Positions 7,496 to 15,293 of a DNA stretch of 50,787 nt are shown piece by piece; position 1 is the first letter of the stretch; each line of letters opens with the position of its first letter. Location of the stretch: contig CANMLG010000010.1 in assembly GCA_947498765.1 (NCBI GenBank), positions 1-50,787 on the forward strand, written 5' to 3'. Both the position numbers and the translations under genes were made by a program. Below the pieces are notes generated by a model. The model had not been told where the DNA came from. It saw nothing but the letters and a program-made list of their open reading frames with translations, and searched no databases. Source of the DNA: an uncultured Aquimarina sp. (GTDB lineage Bacteria > Bacteroidota > Bacteroidia > Flavobacteriales > Flavobacteriaceae).

Positions 7496-8920
7496 ATGAA
7501 ATTATTGAATGTAAAACACTTAAAAGTAATTGTGGTTTTATTTTTTTTTACGGTTAGTTGTACTACCGAAGAAGCAATAGAAGAACTGAATGGAAATAAA
7601 AATATTTCTGAAATAGCCGTTATTAATGAAATAGATACTGAGGTATTACATTATGAAAATCAAGGACCACACGATCATAATTTTGGTGAAAAAAGATTTG
7701 GTTTTACAGAAACTTTTGAAAACGGAAATAAATCGAGTTATTCGGATGGATCAGTTAATTTGTCATCTGGTAATTGGTTTTTGAGTGATGCGTTAATTGG
7801 GAATGCTTCTTCTGATAGAAAATTTGGATCAAAATCTTTAAGAATTAGAAACGGAGGTTATGCAATAATGTCATTTAATATGGATAACGGAGCAAGATCT
7901 ATTCGAATTAGACACGCTAAATTTGGCGGAGATGGAAATTCGACATGGAGGCTTATTGTATCATTTAATAATGGAAGGGATTGGAGTTTTATGGGAGGTA
8001 CTATTACAACAAGATCAACATCTTTAAACACTACAACTATAAATGTAAATGAATCTAGAACGATACGTTTTGGTATTTATAAAACGGGTGGTGATTCAAA
8101 TAGAATCAATATTGATAATATAGAAATAATTACTTCTGGCGATAATGCCGGAGTAGAGGTTCCTCAATCGGGATCGGCAAGTAGAGATAGTAATTTAACT
8201 TTTGGAAACCCTTCAAACGCTACTAATTCTAATGATAATAATTATTTCTTATCTCGAAATCAGTATACATTGTCATATAATAATAGTAAAGGTACAGCTA
8301 ATTGGGTGAGTTGGCATTTGAGTAGTGCATGGTTAGGAAATGGTAGAAGATGTAATTGTTTTAAAGAAGATTCTCAATTGCCTAATACTTTTTTTAAAGT
8401 AACTGATCGAAGTTATAGAGGTTCGGGTTTTGATAGAGGTCATATGTGTCCTTCGGGAGATAGAACAGGAAGTAATTCAGAAAATTCGAATACTTTTTTT
8501 ACTACAAATATAGCTCCACAAGCAGCTGATAATAATCAAAGATCGTGGAATGATTTTGAAAATTATTTACGTTCACTTGTTGCTAATGGTAATGAAGTTC
8601 ATGTTATTGCTGGTGTAGTTGGTAGGGGTGGAGTAGGTAAAAATGGCTTTAGAAATACAATTAATAATGGCAATATTACGGTTCCAGATTCATTTTGGAA
8701 GGTGGCACTTATTTTACCAAATGGATCTAATGATATAAATAGAGTGAATACATCTACAAGAGTTATTGCCATTAATGTACCTAATGATCAAGGAATAAGT
8801 ACAAATTGGAGAAGTTTTAGAACATCGGTAAATACCATAGAAGCTTTAACTGGATATGATCTATTAGAAAATATTCCAAATAACATAGAATCAGTTATTG
8901 AATCGAGAATTGGTGATTAA
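7496..8920 (+). CDS. Surface lipoprotein: jelly-roll-like domain plus DNA/RNA non-specific endonuclease
   Basis: The 474-residue protein has a lipoprotein signal with the lipobox cysteine at residue 22 (FFFTVSC). Residues about 68-212 form a beta-rich domain (SGNWFLSDALIG, a run of strands, ending RINIDNIEI) like the adhesin/carbohydrate-binding domains of secreted proteins. Residues about 225-460 are an NUC1-type nuclease with the catalytic DRGH motif at 313-316, H316 as general base, and the metal-binding TTNIAPQ...NNQRSW segment (N338-N347). It probably sits on the outer membrane and degrades extracellular DNA or RNA for phosphate or nucleosides, or to loosen biofilm. It is monocistronic with a strong terminator. 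Confidence 0.92.
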   Translation: MKLLNVKHLKVIVVLFFFTVSCTTEEAIEELNGNKNISEIAVINEIDTEVLHYENQGPHDHNFGEKRFGFTETFENGNKSSYSDGSVNLSSGNWFLSDALIGNASSDRKFGSKSLRIRNGGYAIMSFNMDNGARSIRIRHAKFGGDGNSTWRLIVSFNNGRDWSFMGGTITTRSTSLNTTTINVNESRTIRFGIYKTGGDSNRINIDNIEIITSGDNAGVEVPQSGSASRDSNLTFGNPSNATNSNDNNYFLSRNQYTLSYNNSKGTANWVSWHLSSAWLGNGRRCNCFKEDSQLPNTFFKVTDRSYRGSGFDRGHMCPSGDRTGSNSENSNTFFTTNIAPQAADNNQRSWNDFENYLRSLVANGNEVHVIAGVVGRGGVGKNGFRNTINNGNITVPDSFWKVALILPNGSNDINRVNTSTRVIAINVPNDQGISTNWRSFRTSVNTIEALTGYDLLENIPNNIESVIESRIGD

Positions 8921-8944
8921 ATTGATACAACAATTTAGTATAAA

Positions 8945-8989
8945 AACAACACTAAATTTAATATTCATTAATTAAAATTTAGTGTTGTT
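8945..8989. terminator. Bidirectional terminator, 15-bp perfect stem
   Basis: Arms 8945-8959 and 8975-8989 are perfect complements (AACAACACTAAATTT). The hairpin lies between the converging nuclease and prfB genes and can end both transcripts. Confidence 0.85.
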
Positions 8990-9001
8990 ATATTTTGATT
9001 G

Positions 9002-10109
9002 TTAAAGTGTTTCTTCAGTATCTTTTTGACCAGTGGCCATTAAAAAGGCTTTTAAAAAAGGGTCAATAGCACCGTTCATTACAGCATCAACATTTCCAGT
9101 TTCTTCAGCTGTACGCACATCTTTAACCAATTTGTAAGGATGCATTACGTAATTTCTGATTTGAGAACCCCATTCAATTTTCATTTTTGAAGCTTCAATT
9201 TCATCGCGCATAGCTTGTTTTTTCTTAAGCTCAATTTCATATAATTGAGATTTTAACAATTGCATGGCTTTAGTTTTGTTATCCAATTGCGAACGTGTTT
9301 CAGAATTTTCAATAACAATTCCCGAAGGGTGGTGACGTAAACGTACGGCAGTTTCTACTTTATTTACATTTTGACCACCAGCACCTGAGGATCGCATGGT
9401 TTCCCATGAAATTTCGGAAGGGTTAATATCAATTTCAATAGAGTCATCTGCTAGTGGATATACATACACTGAAGCAAATGATGTGTGTCGCTTAGCATTA
9501 CTATCAAAAGGGGAAATACGAACCAAACGATGTACACCATTTTCACCTTTAAGCCATCCAAAAGCAAATTCTCCATCAATTTCAAGTGTAACGGTTTTTA
9601 TGCCAGCTACATCTCCTTGCTGAAAGTTAAGTTCTTTAATAGGAAAACCTTGCTTTTCACAATACATAACGTACATACGCATAAGCATTTGTGCCCAATC
9701 ACAGCTTTCGGTACCTCCAGCACCAGCTGTAATTTGTAAAACAGCACCAAGGTTATCACCTTCTTCGCTAAGCATATTTCGGAATTCTAAGTCTTCAATA
9801 TGGCTTGAGGCTAATTTTGCTTGTATGTTAAGTTCTTCTTCAGAAATATCTCCTTCTTTAAAAAATTCAAAGAGGACTTCTAAATCTTCCAAGAGTTGTT
9901 CACTTTTTTCATAATCTTTAACCCATTTTTTTAAGCTATTGAGCACACGCATATGGGCTTCGGCTTCTTTTGGATTATTCCAAAAGTCGGGTGAAAAAGT
10001 TTTTTCTTCTTGGTTTGTTATTTCTATGTTTTTGGCATCAACGTCAAAGATACCTCCTTAACGCAACCAGGCGATTTCTAAGATCTAAAATAGTATCTTG
10101 ATTTGTCAT
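9002..10109 (-). CDS. prfB: Peptide chain release factor 2, with programmed +1 frameshift
   Basis: RF2 releases finished peptides at UGA and UAA codons. The gene is read in two frames. Codons 1-21 from the ATG at 10107-10109 (MTNQDTIL...RRYL) end at an in-frame TGA (10044-10046). After a +1 slip, reading continues from GAC (10043-10045) for 347 more residues, giving about 368 in total, the normal RF2 length. The slip site CTT-TGA-C and an upstream Shine-Dalgarno-like AGGAGG match the conserved autoregulatory cassette. The catalytic GGQ is in RSSGAGGQNVNK. Domain order and the ending HPYKLVKDVRT...G are typical. A TATTTTTG -7-like box lies at 10134-10141. Confidence 0.97.
10043..10058 (-). promoter_or_regulatory. 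RF2 programmed +1 frameshift site
   Basis: On the minus strand the sequence reads AGGAGG (10053-10058), TAT, CTT TGA C (10043-10049). The CTTTGAC slip heptamer with the internal Shine-Dalgarno-like element three bases upstream is the classic RF2 feedback switch. When RF2 is scarce, the ribosome pauses at TGA and slips into the +1 frame. Confidence 0.97.
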
Positions 10110-10164
10110 ATGAGTAGTGGTAAATTACTGGCGCAAAAATACAAATACAAATGAGCTTACCTAA

Positions 10165-10488
10165 TTAAAATACATTTTTAATTTGATGTTGTTTTGCAAA
10201 TTCTTTGGCAGCTTTAATACCGTTTTCTAGGCCCACTTTTGAATTGTATAATTGACTTGCTGCTGCAGTTTGTAGTTCTTGATCTAGTATATTAAAATAG
10301 AATTGTCCATTTTTATTGGTTTTACGTTCGTAAATTCGGTCAAGATTAGTATTCTGAGCAATATAATTTATTTCTTCTTTTATTTCAGAAATTTTTGAAT
10401 AAGGCTTACTAGATGCAATAGTATGTTTTTCATCACTTTTAAGGTGAAAAACGTAATTGTTATTTTTATCTTTTTCAATATAGAACAT
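10165..10488 (-). CDS. YegP/DUF1508 family protein
   Basis: The 107-residue protein has two copies of the DUF1508 beta-beta-beta-alpha unit. The first is FYIEKDKNNNYVFHLKS...ASSKPYSKISEIKEEI; the second is FYFNILDQELQTAAASQLYNSKVGLENGI. The double-repeat length is normal for the family (E. coli YegP is similar). Its biochemical role is unknown. A close match to the Bacteroidota promoter consensus ends only 4 bp before the ATG, so the mRNA may be almost or fully leaderless. Confidence 0.88.
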   Translation of the reverse strand: MFYIEKDKNNNYVFHLKSDEKHTIASSKPYSKISEIKEEINYIAQNTNLDRIYERKTNKNGQFYFNILDQELQTAAASQLYNSKVGLENGIKAAKEFAKQHQIKNVF

Positions 10489-10492
10489 TAAT

Positions 10493-10523
10493 CAAATTTA
10501 GCATTTTCAATTTATAAAACAAA
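10493..10523 (-). promoter_or_regulatory. Bacteroidota-type promoter (TTTG-N19-TAAATTTG) of the YegP gene
   Basis: On the minus strand TTTG (10520-10523) is followed after 19 bp by TAAATTTG (10493-10500), matching the TTTG/TAnnTTTG consensus. Transcription would be expected to start within a few bases of the ATG at 10488. Confidence 0.7.
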
Positions 10524-10766
10524 CAATAACTTTATTAAGTATACGTCGATATTTTCCATTAAAAAGCATATAAATATTAAAAATTAAATACCTAATTATT
10601 AAATACTTATGATTTTAAAGAGTGTTTTAAGGGTGTTTTAACGATATAAAATGCTTTTGAGCGAAAAAAAGAGCAAAAAGTTAAATTGAATGCTAAAGTT
10701 TAACAAAAAAAGTATGTTTTTTGTAACTTAGATAAAGTAAATCAACACTTTTTAAATTCTATTACA

Positions 10767-11870
10767 ATGAAAAAAATTATTTTTACAATGGTAGCATTGG
10801 CTACAGGTATAGCTGTACAAGCACAGGATTTACCATCAAACCCTGAACCTGGAAAATGCTATGTTCGCTGTACTACACCCGATATTTATGAGACACAATC
10901 AGTACAAGTACAAGTAACACCAGCTTATAAAAAGCTTAAAGTAATACCTGCAACTTATAAAACAGTTACTGAAAATGTTTTGGTAAAAGAGGCTAGTAAA
11001 CAATTAAAGGTAATACCTGCTACATATAAGACAGAAACTGTAACTTATGTTAAAAAGCAAGGTGGGTCTACATTGGCAGTTACTCCAGCTTCTTTTGGAA
11101 GTGGATCAGAAACAATTGAAGTTAAATCGGCATATGCTCAATGGGAATTAGGAGCTCCTGCACCTGATTGTGCTTCTAGTAATCCTAACGATTGTCGTTA
11201 CTGGTGTTACAAAGGATATCCAGCTGAATATACAACGGTTTCAGTACGTACATTGGCAAATGATGCTTCAGTTGCAAGAACGCCTATAGCTTCAAGAGAA
11301 GGGTCATATACTAAAAGAGTTGTAGCTACACCAGCAAGAGTTGAAGAGGTTACTATTCCAGCTGAATATGCCAATATAACTAAAACAGTTTTGGACACAG
11401 ATGCGGCAACTACTGAGGATGTGATTCCAGCAACTTTTAAAACAGTTTCTAAAGAAGTATTAAAACAAAAAGGAGGATTAACAACTTGGAAAGAAGTTGA
11501 TTGTAAATTAGTAGAGTATTCTGCATTACCAATTAATTGGAATACAGGATCTGCAACATTAACTTCAACAGCTAAGAATTTAATTGATACACGTTTATTA
11601 CCTGTTTTAGCTAACAATCAGGGTGCTAAAATGGAAATAGCTTCTCATACAGATTCAAGAGGTGGTGCTTCTAGTAATCAAGCATTATCAGAAAGAAGAG
11701 CGCAATCGGTTGTGAACTATCTTATTTCTAAAGGAGTTAACAATAGCCGTTTAGTAGCAAATGGATATGGAGAGCGTAGACTTAAAAATAGATGTGCAGA
11801 TGGTGTATCATGTACAGAACGCGAGCACGCAGCAAACAGAAGAACAGAATTTCGTTTGATTAACAATTAA
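10767..11870 (+). CDS. OmpA-family outer-membrane protein with PATYKTV-type repeats
   Basis: The 367-residue protein has a signal peptide (cleavage near VQAQ, residue 20). Residues about 45-235 carry at least six degenerate copies of a short beta motif, (V/I)xPAxYKTVxxxVL, for example near 59, 82, 196 and 219. Residues about 255-365 are an OmpA C-terminal peptidoglycan-binding domain, with HTDSRGG, SERRAQSVVNYL, VANGYGERR and NRRTEF. A conserved-looking Cys-rich segment (APDCASSNPNDCRYWCYKGYP) interrupts the repeat region. It probably links outer membrane and cell wall. The ending and the promoter region suggest a single-gene transcript. Confidence 0.88.
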   Translation: MKKIIFTMVALATGIAVQAQDLPSNPEPGKCYVRCTTPDIYETQSVQVQVTPAYKKLKVIPATYKTVTENVLVKEASKQLKVIPATYKTETVTYVKKQGGSTLAVTPASFGSGSETIEVKSAYAQWELGAPAPDCASSNPNDCRYWCYKGYPAEYTTVSVRTLANDASVARTPIASREGSYTKRVVATPARVEEVTIPAEYANITKTVLDTDAATTEDVIPATFKTVSKEVLKQKGGLTTWKEVDCKLVEYSALPINWNTGSATLTSTAKNLIDTRLLPVLANNQGAKMEIASHTDSRGGASSNQALSERRAQSVVNYLISKGVNNSRLVANGYGERRLKNRCADGVSCTEREHAANRRTEFRLINN

Positions 11871-11900
11871 ACATATAAAACTATTTACATAATAGCTTTA

Positions 11901-11937
11901 CACAAAAAAAACCTTCATTATTGAAGGTTTTTTTGTG
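11901..11937. terminator. Intrinsic terminator after the OmpA-family gene
   Basis: A near-perfect hairpin with core ACCTTCA/TGAAGGT, flanked by an A-run and a T-run and closed by CAC/GTG. It sits between convergent genes and can serve both. Confidence 0.88.
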
Positions 11938-11994
11938 TTTAATAATAAAGGGAAATAAAAGATTCAAAATTAAATTCTTATTTCAAGTTTTATT

Positions 11995-12486
11995 TTATTC
12001 TTCATAGGCAAGATCTTCAAAAATTAATTCGTCAAGGTATTCATCAACTTGTTCATCTTCGATAAATAAAGCTAACATATTGACATCTTTTTCAGTTATA
12101 ATAAATTGTTCTTCAGTTTTTTGTTTATGAATATGTGTAGAATCGATACTGCTAGAAGTAATTGTAGTAGGCAATAATTTATTTCTGTTTGTATTAAATA
12201 AGATAAAACAAAGCACAATTGAAGCGGCAGCAAAAAAAACATATTTCTTTTTTTTAGAAAATAATGGAATTATAGGTTTGGTTTTTGACTCTTTAAGAAG
12301 TTTTGATGCTATATTTTCATGGTAATTTTGGGGAGTAGTAAATCCCAAGTTGATATGTTTTTGATTGATTTCTTCAATTTTAGTTTTTTTTAAAATATTT
12401 TGTTGAAAATTTTCAAAATAAGTTTCAGGTAGTAAAAAACTTTCTTTACTATTTGTTATTGTTTTATTCTTTTTCATGGTATCCAT
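11995..12486 (-). CDS. Membrane anti-sigma-like protein, partner of the ECF sigma factor
   Basis: The 163-residue protein has a charged N-terminal cytoplasmic part, one membrane segment (about residues 86-101, YVFFAAASIVLCFILF) and a short acidic C-terminal region outside. Two related segments, LLPETYFENFQQNILKK and TTPQNYHENIASKLLK, look like a duplicated short helix. The gene follows the sigma gene by 12 bp, the normal arrangement for a cognate anti-sigma factor. No zinc-binding HxxxCxxC motif is present. The role is inferred from topology and position. Confidence 0.65.
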   Translation of the reverse strand: MDTMKKNKTITNSKESFLLPETYFENFQQNILKKTKIEEINQKHINLGFTTPQNYHENIASKLLKESKTKPIIPLFSKKKKYVFFAAASIVLCFILFNTNRNKLLPTTITSSSIDSTHIHKQKTEEQFIITEKDVNMLALFIEDEQVDEYLDELIFEDLAYEE

Positions 12487-12498
12487 TTTACTTATGTT

Positions 12499-13038
12499 CT
12501 ATTGGATTAAAAACCGTTCAATTTTTTTTATAGCATGGTGATAAGAAGCTTTTAAAGCTCCTTCACTAGTTCCTGTAATTTCTGAAATTTCTTTAAATTT
12601 TAAGTCATCGTAATATTTCATTACAAAAACTTGTTTTTGTTTTTCAGGTAATTTTAATAAAGCTTCTTGTAATTTGAATTGGATTTGGTCCCCTTCAAAA
12701 TAGACATCTTCTTTAAGCTCTTCTAAAATTTTAATATTAACCTCTTCCAAATTCAATTTTAAACGTTTTTGTTTTTCTTTTAGAAAGTTAATAGATTCAT
12801 TGTAAGCTATGCGATACATCCAGGTGTGAATAGAACTATTGCCTTTAAAGTTAACAATGTTTTTATATACTTTTAAAAATGTATTTTGTAAAACATCATT
12901 CGTGTCTTCGTGTATTAAAACCATTTTTCTTATGTGCCAATATAATCGCTTTTGGTACATATCTAACAATTTTTTAAAAGCTATATCTTTTTGCTTGTTA
13001 TCTTTTAAAGCGCTTATAAGGTTTATATCAGTTTTCAA
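12499..13038 (-). CDS. ECF RNA polymerase sigma factor
   Basis: The 179-residue protein has both ECF sigma domains. Sigma-2 (about residues 20-90) contains the core-binding DVLQNTFLKVYKNI and the -10 recognising STIHTW-like segment SSIHTWMYRIAYNESINFL. Sigma-4 (about 120-175) contains LPEKQKQVFVMKYYDDLKFKEIS and an HTH ending in GALKASYHHAIKKIE. It is the first gene of a leftward pair with the membrane anti-sigma-like gene. It diverges from the repeat-containing lipoprotein gene across a 182-bp region, so that lipoprotein is a plausible target. Confidence 0.93.
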   Translation of the reverse strand: MKTDINLISALKDNKQKDIAFKKLLDMYQKRLYWHIRKMVLIHEDTNDVLQNTFLKVYKNIVNFKGNSSIHTWMYRIAYNESINFLKEKQKRLKLNLEEVNIKILEELKEDVYFEGDQIQFKLQEALLKLPEKQKQVFVMKYYDDLKFKEISEITGTSEGALKASYHHAIKKIERFLIQ

Positions 13039-13220
13039 GTATATTTGTTTAATATTTATTAATTAGACTAAAAAAAGATCAATTGGTTTAATTTCTTCCA
13101 ATTAAAAAATATATAAGCAATTATATATAATTTTTTTATCACAAAAATATTACATAAATAATAGGGTATATCAATGTTTTAGTGTTGTTAAAGTAAATGG
13201 CAAGTAAAGATTAATTATAT

Positions 13221-14663
13221 ATGAAAAAAAATACTTTTTTAAAGGTGTTATTTATTGTTGGGCTTTTTTTTATTTCGTGTAACGAAGATGATGATATTGA
13301 GCAATTAAGATCAAGATTAACAATTACACCTGAGCAAGGGGTTGAAAATTTTATTAATGAGATTAGAAATTCTAAAATTAGTACAAGTATTGATTCTGAA
13401 GAAGAGGGGAGTTTGAATTCTTATTTAGTCCCTATTATTGATAGTGTTGAAGGAAAATGGGATGTAGTAGGGGTTTTATCTAGAAATGAAGAAAACTTTA
13501 TTGAAGAAGATTCAATAAATGCAAGAAGATTTTTTTTTCCAGCAGCTAATTTTGAACTGAAAAATATATCTCATATGGCATTTAAAGAAAATAGTTTGAT
13601 ATTATTCAATGATATTAATCAGGAACCTTTATATGAATTTAGTTTAGAACCTTTTTTTAGAGGAGAGAATAAAGTTGATGGTTTATTTAATGTTGATTTA
13701 GCGGGGCAAAGTATATCAGAAAGAGTTACAAATTCAAAAATTATTCTTTTTAGAAACAATAATGGTTCGCTTTTTATAGGTCAAGCTTTTAATAGGATTA
13801 ATATAATTATTTATGCTTTAGATAAAGTAGTAGAAGAAACACCAGAGGAGGAGGAAGTACCAGTAGAGGAAACGCCAAGTGAAGAAGCACCAGATGAAGA
13901 AGAAGTGCCTGTAGAGGAAACGCCAAGTGAGGAAACACCAGAGGAGGAGGAAGTACCAGTAGAGGAAACGCCAATTGAAGAAACACCAGAGGAAGAAGAA
14001 GTGCCAGTAGAGGAAATACCAAGCGAAGAAACACCAGAGGAGGAGGAAGTACCAGTAGAGGAAACGCCAAGTGAAGAAACACCAGAGGAAGAAGAAGTGC
14101 CTGTAGAGGAAATGCCAAGCGAAGAAACACCAGAGGAAGAAGAAGTACCAGTAGAGGAAACGCCAAGTGAAGAAACACCAGAGGAAGAAGAAGTGCCAGT
14201 AGAGGAAATACCAAGCGAAGAAACACCAGAGGAGGAGGAGGTGAATGATAGAGATGGCCGAACTTTGGTATTTAATTTAGATGATGTTGCTGGTAGATGG
14301 AAAATTGATCAAAAAATTGAAGATTCTTTTCCAACCTCAATAAATGAATTTGATGGTAATGATTTATTATTTCCATCACCTAGTAGAGAACAGTTTATTA
14401 ATGATATAACCCCTCCTTTAGCAGGTTTGGAAACAAATAGTAATTTTATAGAATTTAAGTCGTCTTTAAATGTTTTAGAATTATATATTAATAATGAATT
14501 AATTGAAGATTATTCTATTATAGAAAGTAGTAGAGGAGCTTTTAAAGTTGAAATTAAAGAAGGAACTTTTTCGACTTTTACTTTAAGGTTAAGTTCCGAT
14601 AAAAGCAAATTGTATTTTAATCAAGTGACAACAAATGAAGAGTTTAAGTTTAATAAAATCTAA
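13221..14663 (+). CDS. Lipoprotein with two similar domains joined by an acidic 16-residue repeat
   Basis: The 480-residue product has a lipoprotein signal ending at FISC (about residue 20). An N-terminal domain (about residues 70-200) starts with EGKWDVVGVL. A C-terminal domain (about 352-480) starts with AGRWKIDQKI and ends in FNKI. Both look like small beta-barrel (lipocalin-like) folds with a GxW motif and may be copies of each other. They are joined by about 8.5 copies of a 16-residue unit, consensus EETPEEEEVPVEETPS, at residues 205-341. This would form a long negatively charged stalk that could bind calcium or hold the outer domain away from the membrane. No known family or function is recognised. 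Confidence 0.82.
   Translation: MKKNTFLKVLFIVGLFFISCNEDDDIEQLRSRLTITPEQGVENFINEIRNSKISTSIDSEEEGSLNSYLVPIIDSVEGKWDVVGVLSRNEENFIEEDSINARRFFFPAANFELKNISHMAFKENSLILFNDINQEPLYEFSLEPFFRGENKVDGLFNVDLAGQSISERVTNSKIILFRNNNGSLFIGQAFNRINIIIYALDKVVEETPEEEEVPVEETPSEEAPDEEEVPVEETPSEETPEEEEVPVEETPIEETPEEEEVPVEEIPSEETPEEEEVPVEETPSEETPEEEEVPVEEMPSEETPEEEEVPVEETPSEETPEEEEVPVEEIPSEETPEEEEVNDRDGRTLVFNLDDVAGRWKIDQKIEDSFPTSINEFDGNDLLFPSPSREQFINDITPPLAGLETNSNFIEFKSSLNVLELYINNELIEDYSIIESSRGAFKVEIKEGTFSTFTLRLSSDKSKLYFNQVTTNEEFKFNKI
13833..14243 (+). repeat. 48-bp in-frame tandem repeat coding for a Glu/Pro stalk
   Basis: Eight complete 48-bp units plus a 27-bp partial unit code for the EETPEEEEVPVEETPS stalk. Units differ mainly by synonymous GAA/GAG and GCC/CCA-type changes and by single residue swaps (T, I or M; S or I). 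Because the unit is a multiple of three, copies can be gained or lost without breaking the frame. Confidence 0.95.
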
Positions 14664-14761
14664 ATTTTGTAGGGTATTTACACTTTTAAGTGTTGTTATT
14701 TAAATTGTATTAACTATTTTTTTAGTAATCATCATTTTGAATCATTTAAAAAAACAAATTA

Positions 14762-15280
14762 ATGAGCATTAGTAATATGTCGGTTTGTGAAGAAAAAGTT
14801 TTTAAAAATATTTTTGAGCAAAATTCGAGAATTATAAGAAATTTCATTTATTATAAGTGTGGAGATATTGAACAAGCTGAAGATTTGACACAAGATGCTT
14901 TTATACAATTATGGAACAATTGTAAAAAAATTCCTTTTGATAAAGCAAAGTCATTTGTAATGAAAGTAGCTCAAAATTCATTTTTTAATAATGTTAGACA
15001 TCAAAAAGTAGTTTTGCACTATAACAAAAATGAAGATAAGAAAGATTGTGATCATGAAAGCCCTGAGTACATTTTAGAAGAAAAAGAGTTTCTAGAAAAA
15101 TTGAGTAAGTGTATAAGTGAGCTTCCAGATAAAGAAAGAGAAGTTTTTTTATTAAGTAGAAAAGAAAAGAAAACCTACAGAGAAATAGCCGAAATAATAG
15201 GAATTTCACAAAAGGGAGTTGAGCGTAGAATGCATTTGGCATTAAAAAAATTAAAAGAAAAATTAGGAACAAATATTTAA
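14762..15280 (+). CDS. FecI-type ECF sigma factor
   Basis: The 172-residue protein has sigma-2 (QAEDLTQDAFIQLWNNC, then AKSFVMKVAQNSFFNNVRH) and sigma-4 (LPDKEREVFLLSRKEKKTYREIAEIIGISQKGVERRMHLALKKL). FecR follows after 13 bp and two TonB receptors after that, which marks it as the output of a cell-surface signalling system. A ligand bound by the receptor would signal through FecR to release this sigma factor. Confidence 0.95.
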   Translation: MSISNMSVCEEKVFKNIFEQNSRIIRNFIYYKCGDIEQAEDLTQDAFIQLWNNCKKIPFDKAKSFVMKVAQNSFFNNVRHQKVVLHYNKNEDKKDCDHESPEYILEEKEFLEKLSKCISELPDKEREVFLLSRKEKKTYREIAEIIGISQKGVERRMHLALKKLKEKLGTNI

Positions 15281-15293
15281 AAAGATAAATCAA

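Noticed and set aside
13081..13103. Small inverted repeat AATTGG/CCAATT between the sigma gene and the lipoprotein gene
   Set aside because: Six-base AT-rich arms are common by chance here. It could be an operator but there is nothing else to support it.
13807..14226. Open antisense frame rich in Leu, Val and Pro opposite the lipoprotein repeat
   Set aside because: It is only the reverse complement of the 48-bp Glu/Pro repeat, which stays open because the unit is a multiple of three. It has no start signals of its own.
8981..14700. AGTGTTGTTA seen three times (8981, 13181, 14690)
   Set aside because: One copy is part of a terminator stem and the others lie in unrelated contexts, so this is probably coincidence.
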